DNA from: Singulisphaera sp. GP187
GTDB taxonomy: Bacteria > Planctomycetota > Planctomycetia > Isosphaerales > Isosphaeraceae
Direction of reading: 5' to 3'
Assembly: GCF_900129635.1 (NCBI RefSeq)
Contig: NZ_FSRB01000001.1
Coordinates: 2,271,501 to 2,335,500 of the forward strand
Length of the DNA: 64,000 nt
Both the position numbers and the translations under genes were made by a program. The notes under the pieces were generated by a model, which worked only from the letters and a program-made list of their open reading frames with translations, was not told the DNA's origin and did no database searches. Shown here piece by piece: positions 9,812-22,891 of this stretch. Within the stretch, counting starts at the first letter, position 1, and each line of letters starts with the position of its first letter.

Positions 9812-11569
9812 TCAATGGACCTCGGCCCGAGGGCGAATGACCGCCAGTTCGCCTCGGATCACCGCGGCCCTCGTCTGGAGGACTTCCTCGCTGACCCCGA
9901 TTTGCTGGAGCAGCATCTCGGCCAAGGCGACCGCGACCTCCGCTTCCTCGTACGCGACCGCCGCAACGCCCAATCGTTCCAACGTGTCCCGTTCGTTCAT
10001 ATAGCGGGCTCGAACCAGCACCTTCAGGTCCGGCTTCAGGGACAACGCCATGCTGATGATCGGTATTCGGGCCGATCGATCCGGGAGCGCCACCAGGAGG
10101 AACTCAGCCCTTTCGATTTTGGCCGCTAAAAGAATCTCCTTGCTGCTGGCGTCACCATAAATCGCTCGGATTCCCGACGCATGCAACTTCCTGACCGTAT
10201 CCACATTCAGGTCAATGATCACGGGATTGATGTTGAAGTCCCTGAGGATCCGGGTCAGGGTCTGGCCGACCGGGCCATAGCCCACCACCACGGCGCTCGC
10301 GGATGAGGCCTCGCCCGCATCCGACTCGTCGAGCGATGTGAGCGCGTCGTCCGCCGAGGGCACCCTCAGCCATCGCGCAAGCAAAGGTCTGGCCTGAATC
10401 CAACGTTCCAGGGGGCCGATCAGGCGGAAGATGAGCGGATTCACGGTGATCGAGACGATGGCGCAACTCACCAACACGCTGGTTTCCGCCGCGGACAGGA
10501 AGCCGAGCGAACGGGCTTCCTCACCCAGAATGAATGAGAATTCGCCGATCTGAGCCAGTGCCATGGACGCTGTAAGTGCGGTGCGGAGCGGATAACCGAG
10601 CATGAGCACGATACCGAGTGCGGCGAGCGGCTTGCCGATGAAGATGACCGCGAACACGCCGAGGGTCAGGTCCCAGTTCGCGAGCGTCGCCGCCGGATTG
10701 AAGAGCATCCCCACCGAGACGAAGAAGAGGACCGCGAATGCGTCGCGCATCGGGAGGGCGTCGGAGGCCGCCTGGTGGCTCACGTCCGACCGACCGACCA
10801 CCATTCCGGCAAGGAAGGCGCCAAGGGCCATCGAGACCCCGAAGACCAAGGCCGACCCGGCCGCGACACCCATGGCAACGACCAGCACCGAGAGAGTGAA
10901 CAGTTCGCGGGAACGTGTTCGCGCGATGGAATTCATCAAGAGAGGCAGCACCCGCTTGCCCACGACCAAAACCAAGAAAACCAGCAGGATGATCTTGACC
11001 GCGGTCATGAGGAGCGAGGTCCCGACCACCGCCAGGCTCCCCCCCGCGGCGGCATCCTTCAAGACCGGGAGCACGACCAGGACCACAACCGTAAACAGGT
11101 CCTCAACGAGCAGCCAACCGACCGAGGCGTGCCCTTGGGGCGTGTGCAAGACGCCGTTGTCCATCAGCACTCGAATGAGCACCACGGTGCTCGCGACCGA
11201 GACCGCCACTCCGAGGATGAGACCGGTGGTCAAAGGACGGCCGAGCAGGAACGCGATCGCGGCGGTCAGCGCCGTCGCGGCCGTGATCTGAACGATCGCG
11301 CCAGGAACGGCGATCGCCTTGACACGGATCAGATCCTCCACGTGGAAATGGAGCCCCACCCCGAACATCAGCAGGATGACACCCATCTCGGCGAGCTGGG
11401 ACGCGATGTTCGCATCGCCGACGAATCCAGGCGTGTAGGGCCCAACCATCACCCCGGCGAGCAGGTAACCCACGATCGGTGAGAGACCCAGCCGGTTGGT
11501 GATCGCGCCAAAGAGGAGGGCGAACGCAAGCCCAATGGTGATGAGCAAAATCAGCGAAACATCATGCAC
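9812..11569 (-). CDS. Monovalent cation:proton antiporter (CPA2) with TrkA-N domain, KefB/RosB-like
   Basis: 585 residues. The GTG at 11569 is preselected because GGAGGG precedes it by 6 nt. The first ~390 residues form about 12 membrane helices of the Na+/H+ exchanger fold, with family features such as GYLLAGVMVGP. After a linker, residues about 425-540 form a Rossmann RCK/TrkA-N domain with VGYGPVGQTL and a GDASSKEIL segment. This design gates K+ or Na+ efflux by nucleotide or redox state. No KefF/KefG-type ancillary gene is adjacent. Confidence 0.92.
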   Translation of the reverse strand: MHDVSLILLITIGLAFALLFGAITNRLGLSPIVGYLLAGVMVGPYTPGFVGDANIASQLAEMGVILLMFGVGLHFHVEDLIRVKAIAVPGAIVQITAATALTAAIAFLLGRPLTTGLILGVAVSVASTVVLIRVLMDNGVLHTPQGHASVGWLLVEDLFTVVVLVVLPVLKDAAAGGSLAVVGTSLLMTAVKIILLVFLVLVVGKRVLPLLMNSIARTRSRELFTLSVLVVAMGVAAGSALVFGVSMALGAFLAGMVVGRSDVSHQAASDALPMRDAFAVLFFVSVGMLFNPAATLANWDLTLGVFAVIFIGKPLAALGIVLMLGYPLRTALTASMALAQIGEFSFILGEEARSLGFLSAAETSVLVSCAIVSITVNPLIFRLIGPLERWIQARPLLARWLRVPSADDALTSLDESDAGEASSASAVVVGYGPVGQTLTRILRDFNINPVIIDLNVDTVRKLHASGIRAIYGDASSKEILLAAKIERAEFLLVALPDRSARIPIISMALSLKPDLKVLVRARYMNERDTLERLGVAAVAYEEAEVAVALAEMLLQQIGVSEEVLQTRAAVIRGELAVIRPRAEVH

Positions 11570-12481
11570 GGTGATCCCTCCATTCTTCGAATCATCAATT
11601 TTATTGCATGTTTTAACGGCACGGTCGCCATCCGTGTGCAATCCACCGGACCGCGACTCCGCAAGGTCAACTCACCAGGAAATGAAGTCGAACACTGACA
11701 GACGAGCGGGTAGAGCGTCGATGGAGTTATTTCGACTTGACCCGATCTCGGCGGGTTCGCCGATCGCGACGATCGAGCTCACGAGCGAACCCGAAGGAGT
11801 GAGACTCATCGCCATCCCCCTCGTGCCCCGAGCTCAGGCACCCCGCGCGCTTTCCCGCACTGAGCCAATGGGCGGCGAGTCGGTCACGTCAACCAGATAC
11901 AGAAGAGGACCTGGACTGATGTGAGGCAGTATTGCACCGACCGAAGCGGCGACCCGCTCAAGCTGAGGTCGCGATGTTCGGGCCAGGGACTCGGCTCGAA
12001 AGCGTCGAGGTTCGCGGCCGGTTTGAAGTGGCGAGCCACCACGATTCGCGACACGAGATCGCGATGTCCCCGCGCTGCGTCGTCCGCGTTATGGCCGTCG
12101 CACTCGAGCCCAATCGTCAGGCCGGGCGGATGAGGGGTGGTCTCGGAGCAGAGACTGGGTTGCTCGACGACTCGTTGATCCCCACGAGACGATGCGTGGG
12201 ATAATCTCAAGGTGGGGGAAAAATGGTGGGCAAGAAGCGACGCGAGAATGACCGCGCATGAAGCCGGGACGATCAACCCTCGGGGGGTGGCGTCCGCTCC
12301 GGTTTAAGCATCCTTGTCATACGCGATCGCTCCCATTTTCTCGATATTCTACCCCCGGAAACCGCCTGGGAAAAGGTCGGCTGTTCTCGTTGAGAATGGC
12401 GGGCGGCCCGGGCGGGCCGCCTGCGAAAGCGGAGGAAGCCGATTCAGGCCACGGGATTCACCGGGCGGCCTCCACCGAATC
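11570..12481. other. Intergenic stretch, no supported gene
   Basis: About 0.9 kb between the antiporter start and the end of the MetE-like gene. Short open frames exist on both strands (for example plus 11718-11924 and 11932-12204, minus 11884-12276), but their compositions look like out-of-frame GC-rich DNA and none has a convincing ribosome site or motif. It may hold promoters and decayed coding sequence. Confidence 0.5.
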
Positions 12482-13510
12482 TCAACGTTGGCCGAGGGAG
12501 GCGCGGACGATCCGAACCCCTTCGGCCATGGCCTTCGCCTTGGCAACGGCGATATGACGCGCCGTCTGCGAGAAACCGCAATCCGGCGTGACCGAGACTC
12601 GCTCGGCCCCCACATGCTTGAGCACGACCCGCAGCCGCTCGGCGACCAATTCCGGGGGCTCGATCCAGGTGTTCTTGACGTCCACCAGGCCGACCGCGAC
12701 TTGCATTGATTCGGGCAATTCCTTGAGGAGCTCCACCTCGACCATCTCCCGGCTGGCGAACTCCATCGCAAGCTGGTTCACCGGCGCGCGGCCGATGTGG
12801 GGGAACAGTGGGCGATACGATCGCCAGCCCACCGCCCGGGCCCGATAGTTTCCAAAGCACACGTGCATGCTAATATAAGCTTTTACCCCTTCAACCGTGC
12901 GTGCGATGACGTCGAGAAAATAGTCGGGGTCGTCAGGGTGGCAGGCAAAGCTCGGCTCGTCGAGCTGGACGAAATCGACTCCCGCGGCGACGACGGCTTT
13001 GAGCTCGGCGTTGACGATCGGGATCAGGGCCTCGGTCACGGCGTTGCGGCTGGGATAGAGTTCGCCCCCAGCAATGCATCCGGCGAGTGTGAACGCGCCG
13101 GGGATCGGCATCTTGGCAGGGGCATCGGTCAAGGCCCGGAGCCGGTGATACTCCTCGACGATCCCGAGGCCGTCGGGCGCGGAGAGCGGCCCGACGCAAC
13201 GGTATTTAGCTCGCTGGTCGTGGGCGGGGGCTCCCAGCTTTCGGAGGGTTCCGAGCGGCTCGATCCCTTGCAAGAAGTCGTAGAAACCGAGGTTGAAGTC
13301 AACCCGCCCCATCTCGCCGTCGGTGATCCGTTCCAGGCCCGCGCGCAGTTGGTCGTCGATCGCGAGCCGGACGGCGTCGCGAAGCGCTTCCTCGCGGTCG
13401 ATCGGCCCGAACTGCTCAGGCGCCGCGGCGACGTCGCCCACGAACTTCTCATACCAGCCCGGAAAGGACCAGCTTCCGATCACGGTGGCGGGGATCAGCA
13501 AATCAGGCAT
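12482..13510 (-). CDS. Cobalamin-independent methionine synthase (MetE C-terminal domain) family protein
   Basis: 342 residues resembling the catalytic UROD/MetE-like TIM barrel only. The core zinc-site pattern is seen as MHVCFGN (His and Cys) and a late SVTPDCGF (Cys), with an acidic DGEMGR near residue 65. Full MetE has about 750 residues, so this is the single-domain form found in many bacteria and in alkyl transferases such as those acting on coenzyme M. Methyl donor and acceptor are unknown. It is followed on the same strand side by an M1 peptidase gene with no obvious link. Confidence 0.86.
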   Translation of the reverse strand: MPDLLIPATVIGSWSFPGWYEKFVGDVAAAPEQFGPIDREEALRDAVRLAIDDQLRAGLERITDGEMGRVDFNLGFYDFLQGIEPLGTLRKLGAPAHDQRAKYRCVGPLSAPDGLGIVEEYHRLRALTDAPAKMPIPGAFTLAGCIAGGELYPSRNAVTEALIPIVNAELKAVVAAGVDFVQLDEPSFACHPDDPDYFLDVIARTVEGVKAYISMHVCFGNYRARAVGWRSYRPLFPHIGRAPVNQLAMEFASREMVEVELLKELPESMQVAVGLVDVKNTWIEPPELVAERLRVVLKHVGAERVSVTPDCGFSQTARHIAVAKAKAMAEGVRIVRASLGQR

Positions 13511-13558
13511 GATCGCGATTCTCCGGTTCGGCGCCTCTCATTAGTCGATCCCGAACAC

Positions 13559-15490
13559 TTATTTCGTCCCCAGGAGTCGATCGACCGACTCCACGGCGAT
13601 CGGGTGATAGAACGGTCTCGCCTTGGCGTAGATCGCCTTGGCGCGAGTCGTTCCTTCCGCGGTCTTCTTCAGCTCGCCATAGAGCGGCATTAAAAACTTG
13701 CGTCGGCCGATGGAGGTCAGGAACGACTCGAGCCGAGCGTCCGCCGGCGCATAGTGATTGCGGATCGCCATCAGCAACCATTGCTGCGTGATCTCGGAGT
13801 TTCCGGTTCCGGTCAACGCGAATTCCTTGTCGAGCGCGGCCATCTTCTCCGGGGGCAACTCCAAGGGGAGCGCCTGCAAAAAGTGGAGCCACTCGTGGGT
13901 CGACCAGTCGCGGGTGGCCAGTTGTTCCGCGGGGATCTTGCCCTCGAGCCAGTCGCGCGCCGCGGTCGTCACAACGGCGAAACGCGTGGACGTCGGCTCC
14001 GGGAAGCCGGGAGGCAAGCCAGGTTCGTGGAGCCAGGCCTGAACGTTGAGCTTCGCGGCCGCGGCCGGGTCGGAATCGAGGAGTTGGGCCTGCAGGTAAC
14101 GCTCGAAATCCGCGGTCGTGATGCTCTGAAACGCGAAGTGGTCAAAGTAAGCTCGCAAGAACGCATCGAATCGCTCGCGACCGAACGCGTGCTCGATTGT
14201 GGTAAGGAACAAGGCCCCTTTTTCGTAAGGGATTCGGGTCATCCCTTCGTCGGGGTCACGGTCGGCGAGGTCGATATGGAGCACCTGGTCGCGAGGGGGA
14301 AACGCGGCCAGCTCCTCGCGCAGTTCCCGAAGCCCGAGGACGGCTTCCATCGCCGCGCGGTCGGGGCCGAAGACGTCTTCGACGATCCGCCGTTCGAGGT
14401 AGACGGTGAAACCCTCGTTGAGCCAGAAATCGCGCCAGGTGGCATTGGTCACGAGGTTGCCTGACCATGAGTGGGCCAGTTCATGAGCCACCAGGGAGAC
14501 GAGCGACCGATCGCCCGCGAGGATCGTCGGCGTGGCGAAGGTGAGCTTGGGGTTCTCCATGCCGCCGAACGGGAAACTGGGAGGCAGAACGAGCAGGTCG
14601 TACCGTCCCCAGCGGTAGGGACCGAATCGGGTTTCGACCGCCTTGATCATCGCCTCGGTATCGACGAACTCACTCGCGGCCGCAGCGACCACCGAGGGCT
14701 CGGCGTAGGTCCCGGTGCGCGGGCTGAGCGAGCGAAACGCGAGGTCGCCGACGGCCAAGGCAATCAGGTACGGCGGGATCGGCTGGGTCATCTCGAAGCG
14801 CGCGTCGCTCTGCCCTTCCCGTCCCGGTAATTGGTCCGCACTCATCACGGCGCGGAGGCCCTCGGGAACCCGAATCGTCGCGGCATAGGTGATCCGTACT
14901 CCCGGCGAGTCCTGAAGCGGGATCCAAGATCGGGCGTGGATCGCCTCGGATTGGGTGAAGAGGAACGGCTGCTTGCGCCCCGCCGTTCGCGGTGGATCGA
15001 GCCATTGCAAGGCGCTGGCCGTGGGCGCGGTCCGATAGGTCACGCGCACCCGGGTCGCGTCATCCGGCACGAAGATCCTCAGGCGGGTCCCCAGGAGCCG
15101 CTCTCGCTTCAAATCTGACTCAGGCCGCACGGGGTCGGCTCCTTCGTGACCGAGTTCAAAGCGAACCTCGGTCAACGCCTCATCGGTGACGCCCGCCGCG
15201 ACGCGCTCAATCTTGAGTTCACGCGTGTCGAGATCGAGCGGGATCCCCGACGGGCATCCCGGCATCCGTCGGAAGGCGAGCGTCGCCGTCCCTTGCAGCT
15301 CTTTCTTGGCGAAATCGACGCTCAGGTCGAGCTCAACTCGGCTGACGCGAATCTGTTCCGGATTTCCCAGCGAATGAAGGTCGCGATCCGCCGGCCGGCT
15401 TGGAACCACCTGGCCGGCATCGACCACCTGGTCGAAACCGATGAGGACCAGCATGATCATTCCCGTCGCTGCAACAATTCCGATCGGCAT
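13559..15490 (-). CDS. M1 family metallopeptidase (gluzincin aminopeptidase)
   Basis: 643 residues from the ATG at 15490, which follows GGAAGG; the frame is open 18 codons further. A membrane or signal segment is at the N-terminus. The exopeptidase motif GGMENP and the zinc motif HELAHSW (HExxH, about residue 336), with the third ligand Glu in WLNEGFTVY 18 residues later, identify a leukotriene-A4-hydrolase/aminopeptidase-N type enzyme. The C-terminal ARM-like helical domain is present. It probably cleaves N-terminal residues from peptides outside the cytoplasm. Confidence 0.93.
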   Translation of the reverse strand: MPIGIVAATGMIMLVLIGFDQVVDAGQVVPSRPADRDLHSLGNPEQIRVSRVELDLSVDFAKKELQGTATLAFRRMPGCPSGIPLDLDTRELKIERVAAGVTDEALTEVRFELGHEGADPVRPESDLKRERLLGTRLRIFVPDDATRVRVTYRTAPTASALQWLDPPRTAGRKQPFLFTQSEAIHARSWIPLQDSPGVRITYAATIRVPEGLRAVMSADQLPGREGQSDARFEMTQPIPPYLIALAVGDLAFRSLSPRTGTYAEPSVVAAAASEFVDTEAMIKAVETRFGPYRWGRYDLLVLPPSFPFGGMENPKLTFATPTILAGDRSLVSLVAHELAHSWSGNLVTNATWRDFWLNEGFTVYLERRIVEDVFGPDRAAMEAVLGLRELREELAAFPPRDQVLHIDLADRDPDEGMTRIPYEKGALFLTTIEHAFGRERFDAFLRAYFDHFAFQSITTADFERYLQAQLLDSDPAAAAKLNVQAWLHEPGLPPGFPEPTSTRFAVVTTAARDWLEGKIPAEQLATRDWSTHEWLHFLQALPLELPPEKMAALDKEFALTGTGNSEITQQWLLMAIRNHYAPADARLESFLTSIGRRKFLMPLYGELKKTAEGTTRAKAIYAKARPFYHPIAVESVDRLLGTK

Positions 15491-16037
15491 AATCAGGACC
15501 TTCCGGGAAACGATGGCGGATTCGACGCGTTGGGGGAGCCCCAATTGCTGAATCTAACGGACTTCGCGAGCCATCACCACCATTTCCACGGCTGCGAATC
15601 CGGGGCCTATCCTAATCCCAGGGTGACGACCGGAATCGCAGGCAATTTCGCTCGCGGGAAACGCGGAATCGGTGCCCTGGAAAATTGATCCAAAAAAGCG
15701 CCAACGCTGCTTGCATTAATGCCGTAAGTCACAGTAAGTTGACGATCCTTGTTGAACATTGGCGTGACACGAATCCGCTGATGGAAGTGCTGACCTTCCG
15801 CGTTCGTTCTTGAGTTTGACCTCCTGCCACCCTCTTGCCTGGCCAATCCCTTGACCTGACCGACAGATCAATGGGAACGGTGATTGAACCCTCCGTTTGG
15901 AACGCGACGACGCGATCGATAGGTCGCCCTACGACTTGTCGAGTCGAGCGATCGGAGGATCGGTGGGACGAAGGCCTGACCTTCGGCCTTGGCGTGGGAT
16001 CGCACGACCTCGTAATTCTCACAAAAGGAGACCATCG
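15491..16037. other. Divergent intergenic region before the DUF1501 cluster
   Basis: 547 bp separating the minus-strand M1 peptidase and the plus-strand DUF1501 gene, so promoters for both are expected here. No ORF with a ribosome site was found, and a long antisense frame covering it is rejected. AAAAGGAG at 16023-16030 is the ribosome site of the next gene. Confidence 0.5.
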
Positions 16038-17345
16038 ATGGCAGATGCCTACCTGAGAGGCCCTTTCAGTCGCCGAGGATTTCTGACGGTCGGCTCGGTG
16101 GGCTTCGGCCTGACCTTGAGCGAGCTTTTTCGATTGAAGGCGAAGGCCGACCTCAAGACCTATGCCCCCATCGCCGCCAAGGCTGACTCGGTGATCCACA
16201 TCTTCCTGCCCGGGGGGATCGCCCACCAGGAGACGTTCGATCCCAAGCCGTTCGCGCCGATCGAGTATCGAGGCGAGCTCAACTCGATCGCGACCAAGAT
16301 TGAAGGGGAATCGTTCTCCGAGACGCTTCCCAAGACCGCGCAGATCGCCGACAAAATCACCGTGATCCGGTCGATGACCCACGGGGAAGCGGCCCACGAG
16401 CGGGGCACGCACAACATGTTCACGGGCTACCGGCCCAGCCCCGCCCTCCAGTATCCGAGCATGGGCAGCGTCGTCTCGCACGAGTACGGGCCACGGAACA
16501 ACCTCCCGCCGTACGTCTGCATCCCGAGCATCCCCAACGAGTACGCGGGAACCGGCTATCTGAGCTCCTCGTTCTCGCCGTTCAGCCTGGGGAGCGACCC
16601 CGCGGTGGGTGGGTTCAAGGTTCAGGACCTGAATCTGCCCAACGGCATCGATGACTCGCGATTTGCGACTCGACGCAACATTCTCGGGGCGGTCAACGAC
16701 CATTTTGCCAAGAAAGAGAAGAGCGACGGCCTGGAGGCGATGGATACGTTTTACGACCGCGCCTACAGCCTGATCAGCTCGCAGAAAGCGCGTGAGGCGT
16801 TTAACATCGATGCCGAGCCCGCTCCGCTCCGCGACGCCTACGGCCGGAACGCGGCCGGGCAGCGGATGTTGATGGCCCGGCGACTCGTCGCCGCGGGGGC
16901 CCGCCTGGTCTGCTTGCAATACGGTGGTTGGGACCTGCACACTGGCATCGCCGCCAATATGAAGGCGCAAATGCCCGCCTTCGACCAGGCCTTCGCCGCG
17001 CTGATCACCGACCTGGATCAGACCGGCTTGCTCGACCGCACCCTGGTGATGGTCTCGAGCGAGTTCGGGCGGACTCCCAAGATCAACAAAGATGCCGGCC
17101 GCGACCACTGGCCCAAGGTCTTCAGCGTGGTCCTCGCCGGGGGCGGAGTCAAGAAGGGCTACATCCATGGCGCCTCCAACGCCACGGCCAGCGAGCCCGA
17201 CCGGGATCCGATCGGACCCGAGGATCTGGCGACGACGGTTTACCACCAGCTTGGGATCGTTGCCGACAAGGAACTGATGGCCCCTGGTGGCCGCCCGATC
17301 GAAATCGTCGACGGCGGTAAAGTTCGCACCGAACTGCTGGCCTGA
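16038..17345 (+). CDS. DUF1501 domain-containing protein
   Basis: 435 residues. AAAGGAG sits 7 nt before the ATG at 16038; the open frame extends upstream but without support. The N-terminus has SRRGFLTVGSVGFG, a twin-arginine-like signal as usual for DUF1501 proteins. The body carries family stretches such as IFLPGGIAHQETFDPK, the SMTHGEAAHERG segment and SSEFGRTPKIN, related to the alkaline-phosphatase-like fold. It is the first gene of a four-gene plus-strand cluster (PPC, DUF1549/1553, CxxCH-WD40). Planctomycetes typically pair DUF1501 and DUF1549/1553 genes; the biochemical role is unknown. Confidence 0.93.
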   Translation: MADAYLRGPFSRRGFLTVGSVGFGLTLSELFRLKAKADLKTYAPIAAKADSVIHIFLPGGIAHQETFDPKPFAPIEYRGELNSIATKIEGESFSETLPKTAQIADKITVIRSMTHGEAAHERGTHNMFTGYRPSPALQYPSMGSVVSHEYGPRNNLPPYVCIPSIPNEYAGTGYLSSSFSPFSLGSDPAVGGFKVQDLNLPNGIDDSRFATRRNILGAVNDHFAKKEKSDGLEAMDTFYDRAYSLISSQKAREAFNIDAEPAPLRDAYGRNAAGQRMLMARRLVAAGARLVCLQYGGWDLHTGIAANMKAQMPAFDQAFAALITDLDQTGLLDRTLVMVSSEFGRTPKINKDAGRDHWPKVFSVVLAGGGVKKGYIHGASNATASEPDRDPIGPEDLATTVYHQLGIVADKELMAPGGRPIEIVDGGKVRTELLA

Positions 17346-17607
17346 GCCCAATCTCAACGCGGACACACGCCCAACCATTCCGCGTTGGGCGTGTCTCCGC
17401 CGCGACCAACCCTCCGATCGCCGATGATCTGAGATTTGCTCCATTCTGCTTGCGGTCATGCCTCCCCCTAATTTTTTTGGCCGGCCTCGCCTCGAAATTG
17501 CCAGAGAACCCCGCCGACCCCGAACCGATCCGACTCGCCTCGGGCCTTCCGTTCGTTGCGAGCGTCGACCTGCCTGAGCTTCGTCGACCCTACCTGAGGG
17601 GACTTCC

Positions 17608-20058
17608 ATGATGCGTCCGAATCCGCCGATTTTCCTCGTGGTCCTTCTCCTCGGTCCATCGTTGGCCCAGGCAGCTTCACCCAGCATGACGGCGATCCGG
17701 CCGATGGGGGGACGTCGAGGCACGGAACTCGAGATCACGCTCTCCGGCGCACGGCTCAAAGACGCGCGTGAGCTCGTCTTTTATCACCCTGGGATTAAGG
17801 CAACGAAGATCGAGGCACCGAGTGATACCCAGGTGAAGGCCACCCTGGTGATCGCCCCGGACTGCCCGCTCGGACTCCACGAGTTGCGGCTTCGCACCGA
17901 CACGGGAATCAGCGAAGCCCGATCGTTCAGCGTGGGCGTTTTGCCCGAGGCCGCGGAAGTCGAGCCCAACAACGACTTCACCAAGCCGCAAGCGATCGCG
18001 ATGAACTCGACCGTCAACGGGGTCGCGGAGAACGAGGACGTTGACTACTTCGTCGTCGACGCCAAGAAAGGCGAGCGGATCACGGCAGAGGTCGAGGGAA
18101 TTCGACTCGGGATCGCGCTCTTTGACCCGTACGTCGCGATCATGGACGCGAAGCGCTTCGAGCTCGCCTCGAGTGACGATACCGCGCTGGTCTGGCAGGA
18201 CGCCCAGGCGTCGATCATCGCTCCCGAGGATGGCAATTACATCATCCAGGTTCGCGAAAGTGCTTATGCCGGGAACGGCAACTGCCTCTACCGGGTGCAT
18301 GTCGGCAACTACCCGAGACCGACCGCGACCCTGCCCTCGGGAGGAAAGTTGGGGGAGGCCGTCGACATCACCTGGATCGGTGACGTCACGGGCGATCGAA
18401 CCACGAAGGTCACGCTGCCAACCGCCCCCCAGCCTGACTACGGAATCGTTGCCAGCGACGACAAAGGTTCCGCCCCCTATGCGAACACGTTCCGGCTCTC
18501 GCCGTTCGGCAATGTGCTCGAGGTCGAGCCCAACGACGACAACGGGACCGCAACTCCGTTCAGCCCTCCCCTGGCCCTCAACGGTGTGATCGGCAAGCCG
18601 GGCGACATCGACCGGTTCGTGTTCAAGGCCGTCAAGGGCCAGGCCTTCGACATCCGTGTGTTTGCCCGCTCGCTTCGTTCACCGCTGGACTCGGTGCTCT
18701 ACATTGGAGCGCGGAGTGGTGGCGTGATCGCCGGGAACGATGACAGCGCCGGGCCCGATAGCTACATTCGATTCGGGGCCCCGGCCGACGGTGAATATGT
18801 CATTTGGGTTCAGGACCAACTGCTCAACGGTGGGCCGAATTACGCCTACCGGATCGAGGTGAGCCCAGTCGAAGCCAAGCTCAACCTGAGCGTCCCAAGC
18901 GAGTCGCTGATTCGAGGAACGGGCACGATCGCCGTGGCGGTCCCCAAAGGAAACCGGCAGGCAATCCTCGTCAATGCGAGCCGCGCTGACTTCGGGGGCG
19001 ACCTCGCAATCAGCGTCTCGAACCTTCCGGCCGGTGTGACCTTCGAGGCAGACACCATGGCGGCCAGCCTCGCGACTTATCCCGTACTGTTCACGGCCAA
19101 GCCGGACGCGGCCCCCGCGGCCGCGCTGGCGTTGCTCGCGGGGAAGCCGGTCGATCCCAAGGTCGTCGTCCCCTCGCAATTCAGCCAGATTATCGAGCTC
19201 GTCCTCGGGCAGAACAACATTCCATTCTGGACCCGCACGGTCGACTCGCTGGCCGTCGCCGTCACCGAGGAAGCTCCTTACTCGATCGAGATCGTCGAAC
19301 CGAAGGTCCCGCTGGTTCACGGTGGGTCGATGAACTTGAAGGTGGTGGCGAAGCGCAAGCCGGGCTTCACGGCCCCGATCGCGATCTCGCTCCCCTGGAA
19401 CCCTCCCGGCATCAGTTCCGCCGGTGGGATAGCGATCGCCGAGAACCAGAACGAGGCGCTCATCCCGATCAACGCGGCGGTCGGGTCGGAAGTGAGGACC
19501 TGGAAGATCGTGGTCAACGGCTCCTCCAACGGGCCGACCGGCCCGGTCCTGGTCTCGACGCAACTGGCTGCCCTGACCATCGCCACCCCCTTCGTTGGGT
19601 TGACTTACCAGTCGGCCGCCGTCGACCAAGGCAAGGAGGTCCCCTTGGTGGTCAAGGTGGCCAAGCTCGTCGACTTCGACGGCGAAGCGACCGTGGCCCT
19701 GATCGGCTTGCCCAACAAAGTGACGACGGAACCGAAGACGATCAACAAGACCACGACCGACCTCGTCTTTCCGATCAAGACCGACATCACATCACCCGCG
19801 GGCAAACATGCCAGCCTGTTTTGCCAGGTCGTGATCACGAAGAACGGTGAGCCGATCGTCCACAACATCGGAACGGGAGAACTGCGGATCGACGTGCCGA
19901 TCCCCCCCAAACCCACCGAAGCCGCCAAGCCCGCCGCGCCGGTCGCGGCCGCCCCGGCTCCTGCTCCCATGCCTGCGGCCGCTCCGGCACGCCCGCTCAG
20001 CCGGCTCGAGCAACTCCGGCTCGAGGCCAAACAGCGTGCCGCGGCCGCAAGCCAATAA
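17608..20058 (+). CDS. Secreted PPC-domain (pre-peptidase C-terminal) protein
   Basis: 816 residues with a signal peptide ending at about LAQAA. Residues 24-110 look like an IPT/TIG-type beta sandwich (GGRRGTELEITLSGARL). Two PPC domains follow, each with the EVEPNND motif (about residues 114 and 308) and VDYFVVDAKKGE- or IDRFVFKAVKGQ-type strands. The C-terminal third is more beta-rich repeats, ending in a Pro/Ala-rich tail. It is likely an extracytoplasmic structural or binding protein working with the DUF1501 and DUF1549 products. Confidence 0.88.
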   Translation: MMRPNPPIFLVVLLLGPSLAQAASPSMTAIRPMGGRRGTELEITLSGARLKDARELVFYHPGIKATKIEAPSDTQVKATLVIAPDCPLGLHELRLRTDTGISEARSFSVGVLPEAAEVEPNNDFTKPQAIAMNSTVNGVAENEDVDYFVVDAKKGERITAEVEGIRLGIALFDPYVAIMDAKRFELASSDDTALVWQDAQASIIAPEDGNYIIQVRESAYAGNGNCLYRVHVGNYPRPTATLPSGGKLGEAVDITWIGDVTGDRTTKVTLPTAPQPDYGIVASDDKGSAPYANTFRLSPFGNVLEVEPNDDNGTATPFSPPLALNGVIGKPGDIDRFVFKAVKGQAFDIRVFARSLRSPLDSVLYIGARSGGVIAGNDDSAGPDSYIRFGAPADGEYVIWVQDQLLNGGPNYAYRIEVSPVEAKLNLSVPSESLIRGTGTIAVAVPKGNRQAILVNASRADFGGDLAISVSNLPAGVTFEADTMAASLATYPVLFTAKPDAAPAAALALLAGKPVDPKVVVPSQFSQIIELVLGQNNIPFWTRTVDSLAVAVTEEAPYSIEIVEPKVPLVHGGSMNLKVVAKRKPGFTAPIAISLPWNPPGISSAGGIAIAENQNEALIPINAAVGSEVRTWKIVVNGSSNGPTGPVLVSTQLAALTIATPFVGLTYQSAAVDQGKEVPLVVKVAKLVDFDGEATVALIGLPNKVTTEPKTINKTTTDLVFPIKTDITSPAGKHASLFCQVVITKNGEPIVHNIGTGELRIDVPIPPKPTEAAKPAAPVAAAPAPAPMPAAAPARPLSRLEQLRLEAKQRAAAASQ

Positions 20059-20138
20059 GCCCGCCCCGAGTTGAAGCGCGACGCCCTGACCGGGCATCGT
20101 TCCCCCTTCCCACCCGCGCAGCGCTTTGAGGACACGAG

Positions 20139-22652
<2,514 letters not shown>

Positions 22653-22891
22653 GCTAAGCTTCCGTGGCGTGGACTCAGTCCACCATGGAACCTGCTTTTG
22701 GAAACCAGGACAGGCGAGCGGGGAGCGGATCGCTCCCTGGCTTCCGAGCGCGGAGACCGGTGGGCCGTGCCCACCCGACCAAACAGTATCGATCCGAATT
22801 CTCTTGTCGAGTCGGCACGGGTGGCCCGACGAAGACCGCCGCGAGGCTTTCGAGCGGCCGAGCACGACTCTTATGGCGAGGTTCGAGACCC

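Noticed and set aside
11884..12276. 130-codon minus-strand ORF between the antiporter and MetE-like genes
   Set aside because: No ribosome site, no domain, and composition is like non-coding DNA.
15729..17759. 676-codon minus-strand ORF antisense to the DUF1501 gene
   Set aside because: It overlaps a well-supported DUF1501 gene fully; the product is Arg/Gly-rich and lacks any domain. Long antisense frames are common in GC-rich genes.
18679..19629. Minus-strand ORF over the PPC-domain gene
   Set aside because: Antisense shadow of a supported coding sequence; no ribosome site.
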